A stretch of DNA of 8,804 nucleotides from Anaerobacillus sp. (GCA_007118195.1 SKSA01000113.1:1-8804); one strand, 5' to 3'. Shown: positions 1-6,079, counted from the first letter of the stretch. Notes: generated from the letters alone by a model not told the origin. Numbers and translations: made by a program.

Positions 1-45
1 ACTTTTGGGCCACCCTCTTTTATCTTTTTATAATAATAAATTTGA

Positions 46-82
46 TGGTCGATTTTCTCGAACAAGCCTCTAAAATTTGGTA
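46..82 (+). repeat. Degraded copy of a dispersed intergenic repeat
   Basis: This stretch matches 6083-6119, inside the MITE-like element upstream of mqnC, at 30 of 37 positions by hand alignment, including 13 consecutive identical bases (AGCCTCTAAAATT at 65-77). The similarity fades after 82, so only the left part of the element is present. Both copies are intergenic. I read it as a decayed or truncated member of a repeat family. The rest of 1-148 is AT-rich non-coding DNA with no gene that I can see. Confidence 0.55.
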
Positions 83-148
83 CGAATTTATTTAATATAG
101 TATTTCAGCCTAATTTACAATTTTTTTTAAAAAAGGCGAAAAATAAGC

Positions 149-176
149 TTCAATAATCCATATTATATGTTATACT
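149..176 (+). promoter_or_regulatory. gapB promoter, extended -10 type
   Basis: The -10 hexamer TATACT lies at 171-176 and is preceded by TG at 168-169 (TGTTATACT), which is an extended -10. The -35 is weak: TTCAAT at 149-154 with a 16-nt spacer. Transcription would start near 183, leaving a leader of about 47 nt before the gapB ATG at 230. An extended -10 with a poor -35 is compatible with sigma-A. Confidence 0.6.
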
Positions 177-208
177 AATTTTATAAAACAGTCATTTAGT
201 ATGACACA
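166..208 (+). promoter_or_regulatory. Candidate paired CcpN operator of gapB
   Basis: Two 11-mers fit the CcpN consensus as I recall it (TRTGHYATAYW) at every position. TATGTTATACT is on the + strand at 166-176, covering the -10. TGTGTCATACT is on the - strand at 198-208, just downstream of the expected start site. They share 9 of 11 bases, are inverted, and are 32 bp apart centre to centre, about three helical turns. In B. subtilis CcpN represses gapB and pckA during growth on sugars. The assignment to CcpN is inference from the motif and the gene. Confidence 0.6.
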
Positions 209-229
209 TTGATGTGGAGGGAGTCATTT

Positions 230-1264
230 ATGAAGGGGAAAGTTGCAATTAATGGGTTTGGAAGAATAGGAAGAATGGTTTTTAGAAAAGCAATTCTTGA
301 TAATAAATTAGACGTCGTTGCAATAAACGCAAGTTATCCTGCTGAAACGCTTGCTCATTTAATTAAGTATGACAGTATTCACGGGGAATTTATCGGGGAA
401 GTAAAGGTAGAAGGAGAAAATGCTCTTACTGTAAACGGCAAAACAATTCAATTAATTAGCGAACGTGATCCGAAGTTACTTCCTTGGAAAAAATTAAATG
501 TGGATATTGTGATTGAAGCAACAGGGAAATTTAAGACAAAAGAAACAGCATCTTACCACATTGAAGCAGGTGCAAAAAAAGTGGTTATCACTGCTCCAGG
601 AAAAAATGAAGATGTAACCATTGTTATGGGTGTGAACGAAGATAATTATGACCACGAAAATCATGACGTTATTTCAAATGCATCTTGTACAACAAACTGT
701 TTAGCACCAGTTGCAAAAGTTATTGATGAGAAGTTTAAAATTGAGTCTGGTTTAATGACAACGGTTCATTCATATACGAACGACCAAAAAAATATTGATA
801 ATCCGCATAAAGATTTACGTCGTGCGAGAGCATGTGGTCAATCGATTATTCCTACGACAACAGGAGCTGCAAAAGCTTTATCTAAAGTACTTCCACAATT
901 AGAAGGAAAAATGAATGGCTTAGCATTAAGAGTTCCCACTCCAAATGTTTCTTTAGTCGATTTAGTAGTAAATGTTGAGAAGGAAGTAACGGTTGAAGAA
1001 ATTAACCAAGCCTTTAAAGAGGCAGCGGATACTTCATTAAAAGGTATTCTAGGCTTTACAACAGAACCATTAGTTTCAATAGACTTTAATGGCAATGAAA
1101 ACTCTACAGTTATTGATGGGTTATCGACCATGGTCATTAGTGAGAAACAAATTAAAGTTCTAGCATGGTACGATAATGAATGGGGTTATTCATGTCGTGT
1201 TGTTGACTTAGTAAATTATGTTGCAAATGAAATTAAAAAGCATGCCGGCATTGGCGTCTCATAA
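230..1264 (+). CDS. gapB: Glyceraldehyde-3-phosphate dehydrogenase, gluconeogenic GapB type
   Basis: Cytosolic phosphorylating GAPDH, 344 aa. It interconverts glyceraldehyde-3-phosphate and 1,3-bisphosphoglycerate; GapB enzymes favour NADP and work in the gluconeogenic direction. The Rossmann motif GFGRIGR is at 9-15. The active site SNASCTTNC places the catalytic Cys at 153, and His180 follows in TTVHSYTND. After the second strand the sequence reads INASYPAETLAH (32-43), without the acidic residue usual in NAD-specific GapA, as expected for GapB. The C-terminal WYDNEWGYS signature is intact. The ATG at 230 was chosen because GGAGGGAG sits at 216-223 and the protein then begins as B. subtilis GapB does; an in-frame TTG at 209 would add seven unlikely residues. 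It is followed by its own terminator. Confidence 0.96.
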   Translation: MKGKVAINGFGRIGRMVFRKAILDNKLDVVAINASYPAETLAHLIKYDSIHGEFIGEVKVEGENALTVNGKTIQLISERDPKLLPWKKLNVDIVIEATGKFKTKETASYHIEAGAKKVVITAPGKNEDVTIVMGVNEDNYDHENHDVISNASCTTNCLAPVAKVIDEKFKIESGLMTTVHSYTNDQKNIDNPHKDLRRARACGQSIIPTTTGAAKALSKVLPQLEGKMNGLALRVPTPNVSLVDLVVNVEKEVTVEEINQAFKEAADTSLKGILGFTTEPLVSIDFNGNENSTVIDGLSTMVISEKQIKVLAWYDNEWGYSCRVVDLVNYVANEIKKHAGIGVS

Positions 1265-1278
1265 CAATCAATAAAAAA

Positions 1279-1307
1279 GGCTGTCAAAAATCTTTGGCAG
1301 TCTTTTT
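1279..1307 (+). terminator. Rho-independent terminator of gapB
   Basis: A 10-bp stem (GGCTGTCAAA at 1279-1288 with TTTGGCAGTC at 1293-1302, including two G-U pairs) closes a 4-nt loop and is followed directly by TTTTT at 1303-1307. It starts 14 nt after the gapB stop, so gapB and speD need not be cotranscribed. Confidence 0.88.
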
Positions 1308-1320
1308 GGCATTCTTTTAT

Positions 1321-1390
1321 AAATTTCAGGGAATATTAAGTTGTATCGGCCGTCCTTCCTATTAGGCTTGTTTTGATAAAAAATTTCAGG
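1321..1390 (+). repeat. 10-bp direct repeat AAATTTCAGG, 60 bp apart
   Basis: AAATTTCAGG occurs at 1321-1330 and again at 1381-1390. Both copies are followed closely by AATATT. The second copy lies immediately upstream of the speD -35 and inside the dyad at 1367-1419. The function is unknown; it could be a binding site or the trace of a small duplication. Confidence 0.4.
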
Positions 1391-1419
1391 ATAATATTGC
1401 AAATAAAAATCAAAACAAG
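1367..1419. promoter_or_regulatory. 11-bp perfect inverted repeat around the speD -35, candidate operator
   Basis: CTTGTTTTGAT at 1367-1377 is the exact reverse complement of ATCAAAACAAG at 1409-1419. The right arm fills most of the spacer between the -35 and -10 and abuts the -10; the left arm is upstream. The -35 TTGCAA lies between the arms. Centre-to-centre distance is 42 bp, close to four helical turns, which would put both arms on one face of the DNA. I do not recognise the regulator. Confidence 0.5.
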
Positions 1420-1425
1420 TATACT
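1397..1425 (+). promoter_or_regulatory. speD promoter (sigma-A type)
   Basis: TTGCAA at 1397-1402 and TATACT at 1420-1425 are separated by exactly 17 nt. A start near 1432 gives a leader of about 136 nt, long for a simple gene and consistent with control at the RNA level. Confidence 0.75.
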
Positions 1426-1431
1426 AATTTT

Positions 1432-1567
1432 CGTGAACTTCATACCATTAAGGATGGGTTGGTTACTTGAAAGGGTTAGGATCTCACTGGACTAACTTTC
1501 CCCCGTAGTAATCAAACTTCCTGCATGTTTGAGTAGGCATGAATAATTAATGAAGGGGGATTCAACT
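1432..1567 (+). promoter_or_regulatory. speD 5' leader with possible Shine-Dalgarno masking
   Basis: Three helices can be drawn. Helix A pairs GAAA (1469-1472) and GTTAG (1475-1479) with CTAAC-TTTC (1492-1500), with two bulged G. Helix B is a 6-bp hairpin of TCAAAC (from 1512) with GTTTGA (ending near 1532). Helix C pairs TCCCCC (1499-1504) with GGGGGA (1555-1560), which is the speD Shine-Dalgarno. Helices A and C overlap only at the edge (1499-1500), so A could tune C. The layout suggests translational control; no ligand or known riboswitch class is claimed. Confidence 0.4.
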
Positions 1568-1951
1568 ATGGAAACAATGGGGCGTCATGTCATAGCAGAG
1601 TTATGGGGCTGTGATGTAGAAAAGTTGAATAACATTGGCTTTATTGAACAGTTATTTGTTGATGCAGCTTTAGAATCTGGAGCAGAGGTTAGGGAGGTAG
1701 CATTTCATAAATTTGCTCCTCATGGAGTAAGTGGAGTTGTGATCATCTCAGAATCGCATTTAACCATTCATTCATTTCCTGAACATGGATACGCAAGCAT
1801 TGATGTTTATACGTGTGGGGATCGAATTGACCCGAATGTAGCATCCAATTATATTTCCAAAGGCCTAGGCGCTGAAACTGTAGAGCACGTTCAAGTACCT
1901 AGAGGAATGGGACCAATTAAAGTTGGTGCTCCAAAAATAACTGCTTTTTAA
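1568..1951 (+). CDS. speD: S-adenosylmethionine decarboxylase proenzyme (pyruvoyl-dependent)
   Basis: Makes decarboxylated S-adenosylmethionine, the aminopropyl donor for spermidine, in the cytosol. At 127 aa it is the short class 1B form (B. subtilis SpeD is about the same length). The self-processing motif SESHLTIHS is intact: cleavage would fall between Glu62 and Ser63, Ser63 becoming the pyruvoyl group. His68 and Cys83 occupy the processing and proton-donor positions known from the Thermotoga enzyme. The ATG at 1568 was chosen because AAGGGGGA (1553-1560) lies 7 nt before it; the upstream in-frame ATG at 1550 overlaps that ribosome binding site and would add six residues. The gene has its own promoter and terminator, whereas in B. 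subtilis it follows gapB in one operon. Confidence 0.95.
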   Translation: METMGRHVIAELWGCDVEKLNNIGFIEQLFVDAALESGAEVREVAFHKFAPHGVSGVVIISESHLTIHSFPEHGYASIDVYTCGDRIDPNVASNYISKGLGAETVEHVQVPRGMGPIKVGAPKITAF

Positions 1952-1962
1952 TTAAGTAAAAC

Positions 1963-1999
1963 AAGAGGTGTGATTTGAAGCACCTCTTTTTATTTTTTT
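1963..1999 (+). terminator. Rho-independent terminator of speD
   Basis: AAGAGGTG (1963-1970) pairs with CACCTCTT (1981-1988) around a 10-nt loop, and the downstream strand is T-rich to 1999. It begins 11 nt after the speD stop. Confidence 0.88.
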
Positions 2000-2025
2000 A
2001 AAAGAATGAGTATAAATTTTTTGAA

Positions 2026-2078
2026 CTTGGAGAAATATCTAGATCCAAGCCGCTAGGCGGGCACTCTGAGCTTTTTTT
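2026..2078. other. GC-rich structured patch in an AT-rich spacer
   Basis: CTTGGA (2026-2031) pairs with TCCAAG (2044-2049). Directly after it CCGC-TAG-GCGG (2050-2060) forms a tight hairpin, and the patch ends in T7 at 2072-2078. The GC content contrasts sharply with the flanks. It could be a second terminator, a fragment of an intergenic repeat or a small RNA end; no promoter was identified for it. The rest of 2079-2195 is AT-rich, with a TTTAAG/CTTAAA hairpin and no clear promoter for the next gene. Confidence 0.3.
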
Positions 2079-2195
2079 AAGGACATTTTCTTAAAGAAAA
2101 ACAAAAGTATTTCCGAAAATTGCTTAGTATGATTAGCTTTTTTTAAGTTGATTAATTATACTATACATAAATTAAAATAATAAAGGGTGAGACAC

Positions 2196-2600
2196 TTGGG
2201 CTTTAAAGACACGTTAAATAAATTTATATCGAACCATACAGAGACAAGAGAAAAACATTCAGATGAAGGATTAAAAACTCGTTATTATAAAGCAATGAAA
2301 GATAAAACATTTAATGAGCTGTTAACTATTTTTAATCAAAGCCAGGAATATGAAGTGAAATCAAGTTCGATTGAACGAGGAGAAATTATTGTTGATGGGA
2401 AAGGGAAGAAAAAACTATTTCTTGTTGCAACGGTTGTAATGGTTTCGCCTAATAGAACAGCCGTCGATTTTTCTGTTACAACGGAAACGATGTTACCAAC
2501 AGACTTTGGATACAGTGCAAAGGTAATTAAAGAGATTTATCAAAAGATTGGTCAGCACCTCGAATATGTCGGTTCGGGTTTAGGGAACCAACTTAGTTAG
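2196..2600 (+). CDS. Conserved-looking cytosolic protein of unknown function
   Basis: 134 aa, soluble, with no signal peptide, membrane segment or cysteine. The TTG at 2196 is preferred: the GTG at 2187 lies inside the likely ribosome binding site AAAGGGTGA (2182-2190). The N-terminal half is charged and helical-looking (about 1-50, KDTLNKF..RYYKAMKDKTFNELL). The C-terminal half alternates strands and ends in a helix: EIIVDGKGKKKLFLV, then TAVDFSVTTETMLPTDFGYS, then VIKEIYQKIGQHL. That ending, a strand with a small-polar run, then DFG and a helix, loosely recalls DUF1499 proteins, but this is weak inference. It sits between speD and nrdR, where B. subtilis has no gene as I remember. Base composition and codon use match the neighbours, so it looks like a real native gene. 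Confidence 0.75.
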   Translation: MGFKDTLNKFISNHTETREKHSDEGLKTRYYKAMKDKTFNELLTIFNQSQEYEVKSSSIERGEIIVDGKGKKKLFLVATVVMVSPNRTAVDFSVTTETMLPTDFGYSAKVIKEIYQKIGQHLEYVGSGLGNQLS

Positions 2601-2637
2601 TTTTCCCTCTTGTATATCATATGGATTTTTTATATCA

Positions 2638-2666
2638 TTGAAAGTACAAGCATAATTGCTTAAAAT
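2638..2666 (+). promoter_or_regulatory. nrdR promoter (sigma-A type)
   Basis: TTGAAA at 2638-2643 and TAAAAT at 2661-2666 are 17 nt apart. The start would be near 2673, about 35 nt before the nrdR ATG, giving nrdR its own transcript. I saw no convincing terminator between 2600 and this promoter, so read-through from the upstream gene is possible. Confidence 0.7.
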
Positions 2667-2707
2667 AGTTGTTACTTAACTGTAGCAAAATGATGGAGAT
2701 GATGGAT

Positions 2708-3172
2708 ATGCGTTGTCCAACATGTGATCATAACGGTACTAGAGTACTTGATTCACGACCAAGCCATGAAGGGCGTTCTATTCGAAGAAGAAGAGAGTGT
2801 GAAGCTTGTAATTATCGCTTTACTACTTTTGAAATGGTAGAGGAAACACCATTAATTGTAGTAAAGAAAGATGGTAATCGTGAAGAATTTAGTAAGGATA
2901 AAATTCTTCGTGGACTCATTCGTGCATGCGAAAAACGACCTGTTCCTCTGCAAAAGCTGGAAGAAATCGTAGATAAAGTAGAGAGAGATTTAAGAAATGC
3001 CGGTACACCTGAAGTGAAAAGTGAAGATGTCGGTGAATGTGTGATGGAATACTTAGCCTCATGTGATGATGTTGCTTACGTACGCTTTGCATCTGTTTAT
3101 CGCCAATTTAGAGATATCAACGTCTTTATCGACGAATTAAAAGAACTATTACAAAAAGAAGAAAAGAAATAA
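2708..3172 (+). CDS. nrdR: Transcriptional repressor NrdR
   Basis: ATP/dATP-sensing repressor of ribonucleotide reductase genes, 154 aa. The N-terminal zinc ribbon is complete: Cys3 and Cys6 (CPTC), Cys31 and Cys34 (CEAC), with the basic run [12 protein letters not shown] (23-34) typical of the DNA-binding part. An ATP-cone follows from about residue 47 ([19 protein letters not shown]) to about 138. The acidic and lysine-rich C-terminus is normal. The ATG at 2708 was chosen because every NrdR begins MRCP or MKCP and GGAG is at 2695-2698; the upstream in-frame TTG at 2669 would add 13 residues that are not family-like. In Bacillus the gene is ytcG, upstream of dnaB. Here a terminator separates the two. 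Confidence 0.96.
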   Translation: MRCPTCDHNGTRVLDSRPSHEGRSIRRRRECEACNYRFTTFEMVEETPLIVVKKDGNREEFSKDKILRGLIRACEKRPVPLQKLEEIVDKVERDLRNAGTPEVKSEDVGECVMEYLASCDDVAYVRFASVYRQFRDINVFIDELKELLQKEEKK

Positions 3173-3175
3173 ACG

Positions 3176-3207
3176 GAGCTTAAGACGACGATCTTTGGCT
3201 CTTTTTT
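3176..3207 (+). terminator. Rho-independent terminator of nrdR
   Basis: GAGC (3176-3179) and AAGA (3182-3185) pair with TCTT (3192-3195) and GCTC (3198-3201), with one T-G pair and one mismatch between the blocks. TTTTTT follows at 3202-3207. It starts four nt after the nrdR stop. Confidence 0.82.
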
Positions 3208-3213
3208 ATTTCA

Positions 3214-3434
3214 GTGTTGAGTGTTGAGTGAAGAGTGTTGAGTTTTGAGTTAGTGAAAGTTTTGCTTCGAAGTAATTGGTTTCAGCTTATTTTATTTGTT
3301 TGAAAAGTTATTTCCCTGTTCTTTTTATAAAAGTTCAGCTTTATTGAATTCACTTTAAAAGCAAATGTAACAATATTTTAAAAGATACTTCGAAGCTCTA
3401 CCCGCAAGCAACTCAAAACTCAAAACTCAAACTC
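3214..3434. repeat. Heptamer-repeat element with nested inverted arms
   Basis: The left end has five tandem heptamers of the form GTGTTGA / GTTTTGA (3214-3248). The right end (3409-3434) has the complementary CTCAAAA-type units. The outer arms 3233-3251 and 3410-3428 are reverse complements at 18 of 19 positions. A second perfect 11-bp pair lies inside: GCTTCGAAGTA at 3264-3274 and TACTTCGAAGC at 3386-3396. The 111-bp core is AT-rich and shows no gene. The element fills most of the 371-bp nrdR-dnaB gap. It looks like a MITE or other intergenic repeat; I saw no clear target duplication. Confidence 0.6.
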
Positions 3435-3500
3435 TTACCGAAATTAAACAGTTATGGTTGTAAAATATCCTCTTATTTTGTCTAATGTTCGCAATAAACG

Positions 3501-3509
3501 TGTTAAAAT
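3501..3509 (+). promoter_or_regulatory. Candidate dnaB promoter (extended -10)
   Basis: TGTTAAAAT has TG at 3501-3502 and TAAAAT at 3504-3509. No good -35 stands at the usual distance (TTGTCT is about 20 nt upstream). A start near 3516 would give a 28-nt leader with AGGTGATG at 3531-3538 before the dnaB ATG. Confidence 0.5.
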
Positions 3510-3543
3510 AGATTAGTAAATTAATAATATAGGTGATGAAAAA

Positions 3544-4965
3544 ATGGCTTTACATTGGATGCATTTATTACCGGTTGATCGATACTTCGTTCGAACAACT
3601 TCAGTGATTAATGAAATTGATCGGAAAATTACTACATTATTATATCAGCCTTTAATAGGCGCTATTGCTCATAGCCTTTATTTTGCGTTAGCTAGTGAGT
3701 TAGAACAAGATCAATATACAAGTGAAGAAACCACACATAAAACGTTAATGACGATGATGGGACTTCCTTTAGATAAAATTTATGAGGAGCGAAAGAAGCT
3801 AGAAGGAATTGGGCTCCTAAAGGTTTATAAAAAGAAAGAAGAAGATACAGTTACCTATTTATACGAGTTACAAAAGCCATTCTCCCCTCTTGATTTTTTT
3901 AAAGACGATCTATTAAGCGTGTATTTATACAACCGTGTAGGGAGACATCGTTATTTACAATTAAGAGACCGTTTTACGTTAGATAAGTTAGATAAAGATA
4001 GCTTTAATAACACTACTCTTTCTTTTAGTGATGTTTTTACTTCATTACATCATTCGGAAATCTCCTCTCAACAAGGAGAATTATCAACTTCCTTAGCAAT
4101 TGAAGACAATCAAGAAATTGTCAGCCGTAACGTGCATTCATATAAAATTTTAGAAGACACATTTGATTTCTCATTGTTAACTGCTCATTTGTCGAGCATG
4201 ATTAATCCGAGAAAATTATTTACAGATAAAGTAAAGGATACAATCGTCCGCCTAGCATTTGTTTATCGAATCGATCCACTGGAAATGAGTAAAGTTATTC
4301 AAGATTCATTATTACAAGATGATACCGTTGATTTAGATGTATTACGAGAAAAGGTAAAAAATTGGTATCGATTTACGAATACTAGTGAACCACCAGCCCT
4401 AGGATTAAGAACACACCCTGAACAATTTCGCACGATGGTTGGAAAAGCTCCGACAACGGAAGAAGAGGAAATGGTTTTACATTATGAAACAGCATCACCG
4501 TTAACTTTATTGGAAAGTAGGTCTGACGGCGCTAAAGTTCCGGTAGCGGATGTGAAAATTGTCGAGTCGTTACTCCTTGATTATAAGTTACTTCCTGGTG
4601 TGGCTAATGTGCTCGTAGATTTTGTGCTAAGAATGAGTAATATGAAGTTGCCAAAACCGTTGGTAGAAAAAATTGCTGGTCAATGGGCGCGTAAAAATGT
4701 AAAAACAGTTAAAGAGGCAATGGAATTAGCGAAGACAGAATTTAAAGACCGCAGTCAATGGAGTCAAAAGTCTGAAGTTGCTGCTACAAAAGATAAGTCT
4801 CCTAAGAGACAATCTTCAAATCGTTATGTGAAAAAAGATCGTCTGCCCAAATGGTTAACTGAGGAGAAAAAGGAAGCCGTACCCGAACAGGATGACGATT
4901 TAGCCAAACTAAAAGAAGAGCTTGAAGGTAAAATGAAACAATTTAAATTACAAAAGGAGGTTTAG
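3544..4965 (+). CDS. dnaB: Replication initiation and membrane attachment protein DnaB (helicase co-loader)
   Basis: 473 aa, close to the roughly 470 aa of B. subtilis DnaB. This Firmicutes DnaB is not the helicase; it joins DnaD and DnaI in loading DnaC helicase at oriC and at restart sites. The N-terminal part (about 1-300) carries the winged-helix and linker region, starting MALHWMHLLPVDRYFV. A DnaB/DnaD-type C-terminal domain spans about 319-400, from PLTLLESRSDG to the helix KIAGQWARKNVKTVKEAMELAK. The tail (about 401-473) is charged and probably flexible (KDKSPKRQSS.., KKEAVPEQDDDLAKLKEELEGK). There is no transmembrane segment; membrane association in B. subtilis is peripheral. The AGGTGATG ribosome binding site supports the ATG. 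The stop overlaps the region just after the dnaI ribosome binding site, so the pair is one operon. Confidence 0.95.
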   Translation: MALHWMHLLPVDRYFVRTTSVINEIDRKITTLLYQPLIGAIAHSLYFALASELEQDQYTSEETTHKTLMTMMGLPLDKIYEERKKLEGIGLLKVYKKKEEDTVTYLYELQKPFSPLDFFKDDLLSVYLYNRVGRHRYLQLRDRFTLDKLDKDSFNNTTLSFSDVFTSLHHSEISSQQGELSTSLAIEDNQEIVSRNVHSYKILEDTFDFSLLTAHLSSMINPRKLFTDKVKDTIVRLAFVYRIDPLEMSKVIQDSLLQDDTVDLDVLREKVKNWYRFTNTSEPPALGLRTHPEQFRTMVGKAPTTEEEEMVLHYETASPLTLLESRSDGAKVPVADVKIVESLLLDYKLLPGVANVLVDFVLRMSNMKLPKPLVEKIAGQWARKNVKTVKEAMELAKTEFKDRSQWSQKSEVAATKDKSPKRQSSNRYVKKDRLPKWLTEEKKEAVPEQDDDLAKLKEELEGKMKQFKLQKEV

Positions 4966-4968
4966 TCG

Positions 4969-5898
4969 GTGGAATCTATCCAACAAGCGTTAAAGAGAAT
5001 GCCAAATTCTAAAAATATTTTACATCAATTCCAACGAATTAAAGAGGAAGTTCTATCTGACAAAGCTATTCTACAATTTATTCAGGCTCATCCAACGATT
5101 CCAGAAGCGGAACTTGATCGGAATATTACCCGTTTATTTGAATTTCGTAATGAACGAAATAATTGTTTGCGTTGCACAAGCTTAGAAACATGCCCCAATT
5201 TAATGAAAGGGTATAAGCCACAGCTATTTCAAGAACGAAATCAAATTCATATTTGCTACAATAAATGTGAGAAAAAAATGGCAAATGAAGAACGAAGCAG
5301 GCAGCAAACGCTCATTAAAAGTTTATATGTCCCTAAAGACATCCTTTCTGCGTCGTTTGAAACTCTTCATCAAGATAACCGGTCTAGAATTACAGCGATT
5401 GCTAAAGCTTTTGAATTTGCCTCGACGGCCAATCCAGGTGAGTCAGGGAAAGGGCTTTATTTTCATGGGCAATTTGGTGTAGGAAAAACATACATTATGG
5501 GGGCAGTAGCCAATTTATTAGCCGAACGGAACATTGCCTCTATGCTCGTTTATACGCCTGATTTTTTCCGTGAACTTAAAAGTGGAATTCACGATGGTTC
5601 CTATATTGAGAAACTTGAAATTGTGAAAAATGCGTCTGTTCTCATTTTAGATGACCTCGGTGCTGAGACGATGTCTAGTTGGATAAGAGATGATATACTA
5701 GGTGTCATTTTGCAACATAGAATGCTAGAGAAACTTCCGACGTTATACACGTCAAACTATGATTTTGAATTGCTAGAGGAACACTTGGCCTATTCACAAA
5801 AAGGAGGGGTTGAGCAACTAAAGTCAAAACGAATTATGGAGCGCATCCGCCACTTTGCCGAGCCGGTTTATATTGAAGGGGAAAACCGAAGAGGGTGA
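4969..5898 (+). CDS. dnaI: Primosomal protein DnaI (AAA+ helicase loader)
   Basis: 309 aa AAA+ ATPase that loads the replicative helicase. The N-terminal helicase-binding domain (about 1-105) has a cysteine-rich zinc site: Cys66, Cys69, Cys75, Cys96 and Cys100 are present, as in DnaI proteins with a CxxC start. The Walker A motif GQFGVGKT is at 167-174 (Lys173), and Walker B VLILDD at 224-229 is followed by LGAE. Asn262 in YTSNYDF fits sensor 1, and RIMERIRHF near the end supplies the usual arginines. The start is a GTG at 4969, with AAAGGAGG at 4953-4960 inside the last codons of dnaB; only three nt separate the dnaB stop from this start, so translation is probably coupled. Confidence 0.96.
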   Translation: MESIQQALKRMPNSKNILHQFQRIKEEVLSDKAILQFIQAHPTIPEAELDRNITRLFEFRNERNNCLRCTSLETCPNLMKGYKPQLFQERNQIHICYNKCEKKMANEERSRQQTLIKSLYVPKDILSASFETLHQDNRSRITAIAKAFEFASTANPGESGKGLYFHGQFGVGKTYIMGAVANLLAERNIASMLVYTPDFFRELKSGIHDGSYIEKLEIVKNASVLILDDLGAETMSSWIRDDILGVILQHRMLEKLPTLYTSNYDFELLEEHLAYSQKGGVEQLKSKRIMERIRHFAEPVYIEGENRRG

Positions 5899-5925
5899 AT
5901 GTGAATTGTAAATTATACATTCACC
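5894..5925 (+). other. Hairpin overlapping the dnaI stop codon
   Basis: GGTGAATGT (5894-5902) is perfectly complementary to ACATTCACC (5917-5925) around a 14-nt loop. The left arm contains the dnaI stop (TGA, 5896-5898). No T-run follows, so it is not a standard intrinsic terminator. It may protect the 3' end of the mRNA or attenuate weakly. Confidence 0.45.
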
Positions 5926-5970
5926 ATGAAAATATGTTACGATAATACTAGAGAATTACCTAGTAAAATA

Positions 5971-6001
5971 TTGATTTTTTTAATAGATTTTAGAATATAA
6001 A
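5971..6001 (+). promoter_or_regulatory. Weak candidate promoter upstream of the mqnC leader
   Basis: TTGATT at 5971-5976 and TATAAA at 5996-6001 are 19 nt apart; ATATAA one base earlier gives 18. Just upstream, TACTAG (5946-5951) and CTAGTA (5960-5965) form a 6-bp dyad. If used, the transcript would carry the hairpin motifs and the MITE-like element as a 300-nt leader of mqnC. Confidence 0.35.
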
Positions 6002-6020
6002 TAATAAATCGACCGACAAA

Positions 6021-6071
6021 TTTACATCCTAGCTGGTGACGGTAAATCGTCATGAAGGTTTTGTATGTAAA
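6021..6071 (+). repeat. Hairpin motif, copy 1
   Basis: TTTACAT (6021-6027) pairs perfectly with ATGTAAA (6065-6071), and TGACG (6037-6041) pairs with CGTCA (6048-6052) within it. Positions 6021-6067 match copy 2 (6235-6281) at 36 of 47 bases; six of the 11 differences are the whole apical loop, while both strands of the inner stem are unchanged. This pattern suggests a structured RNA or a hairpin-binding site. I do not recognise the motif. Confidence 0.55.
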
Positions 6072-6079
6072 TACATTTA

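Noticed and set aside
838..1137. 99-codon ORF on the - strand inside gapB
   Set aside because: It is fully inside a clear gapB gene on the other strand, has no recognisable family and no ribosome binding site. Shadow ORF.
1454..1495. Possible 13-codon leader peptide ORF in the speD leader (ATG at 1454, stop TAA)
   Set aside because: The only purine-rich stretch, AAGG, touches the ATG with no spacing, so initiation is unlikely. The overlap with hairpin A is interesting but not enough to call a gene.
2148..2178. Promoter for the 134-aa gene from TTGATT (2148-2153) with a downstream AT-rich -10
   Set aside because: At 17 nt the -10 would be ATTAAA; better hexamers (TATACT, TAAAAT) are at wrong spacings. 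Too weak to list.
3214..3434. Heptamer array as a CRISPR array
   Set aside because: The units are seven bases with no spacers, and the right side is an inverted, not a direct, copy; no cas genes nearby.
5267..5482. 71-codon ORF in another frame inside dnaI
   Set aside because: It overlaps the conserved DnaI linker and Walker A region in a different frame and has no family features.
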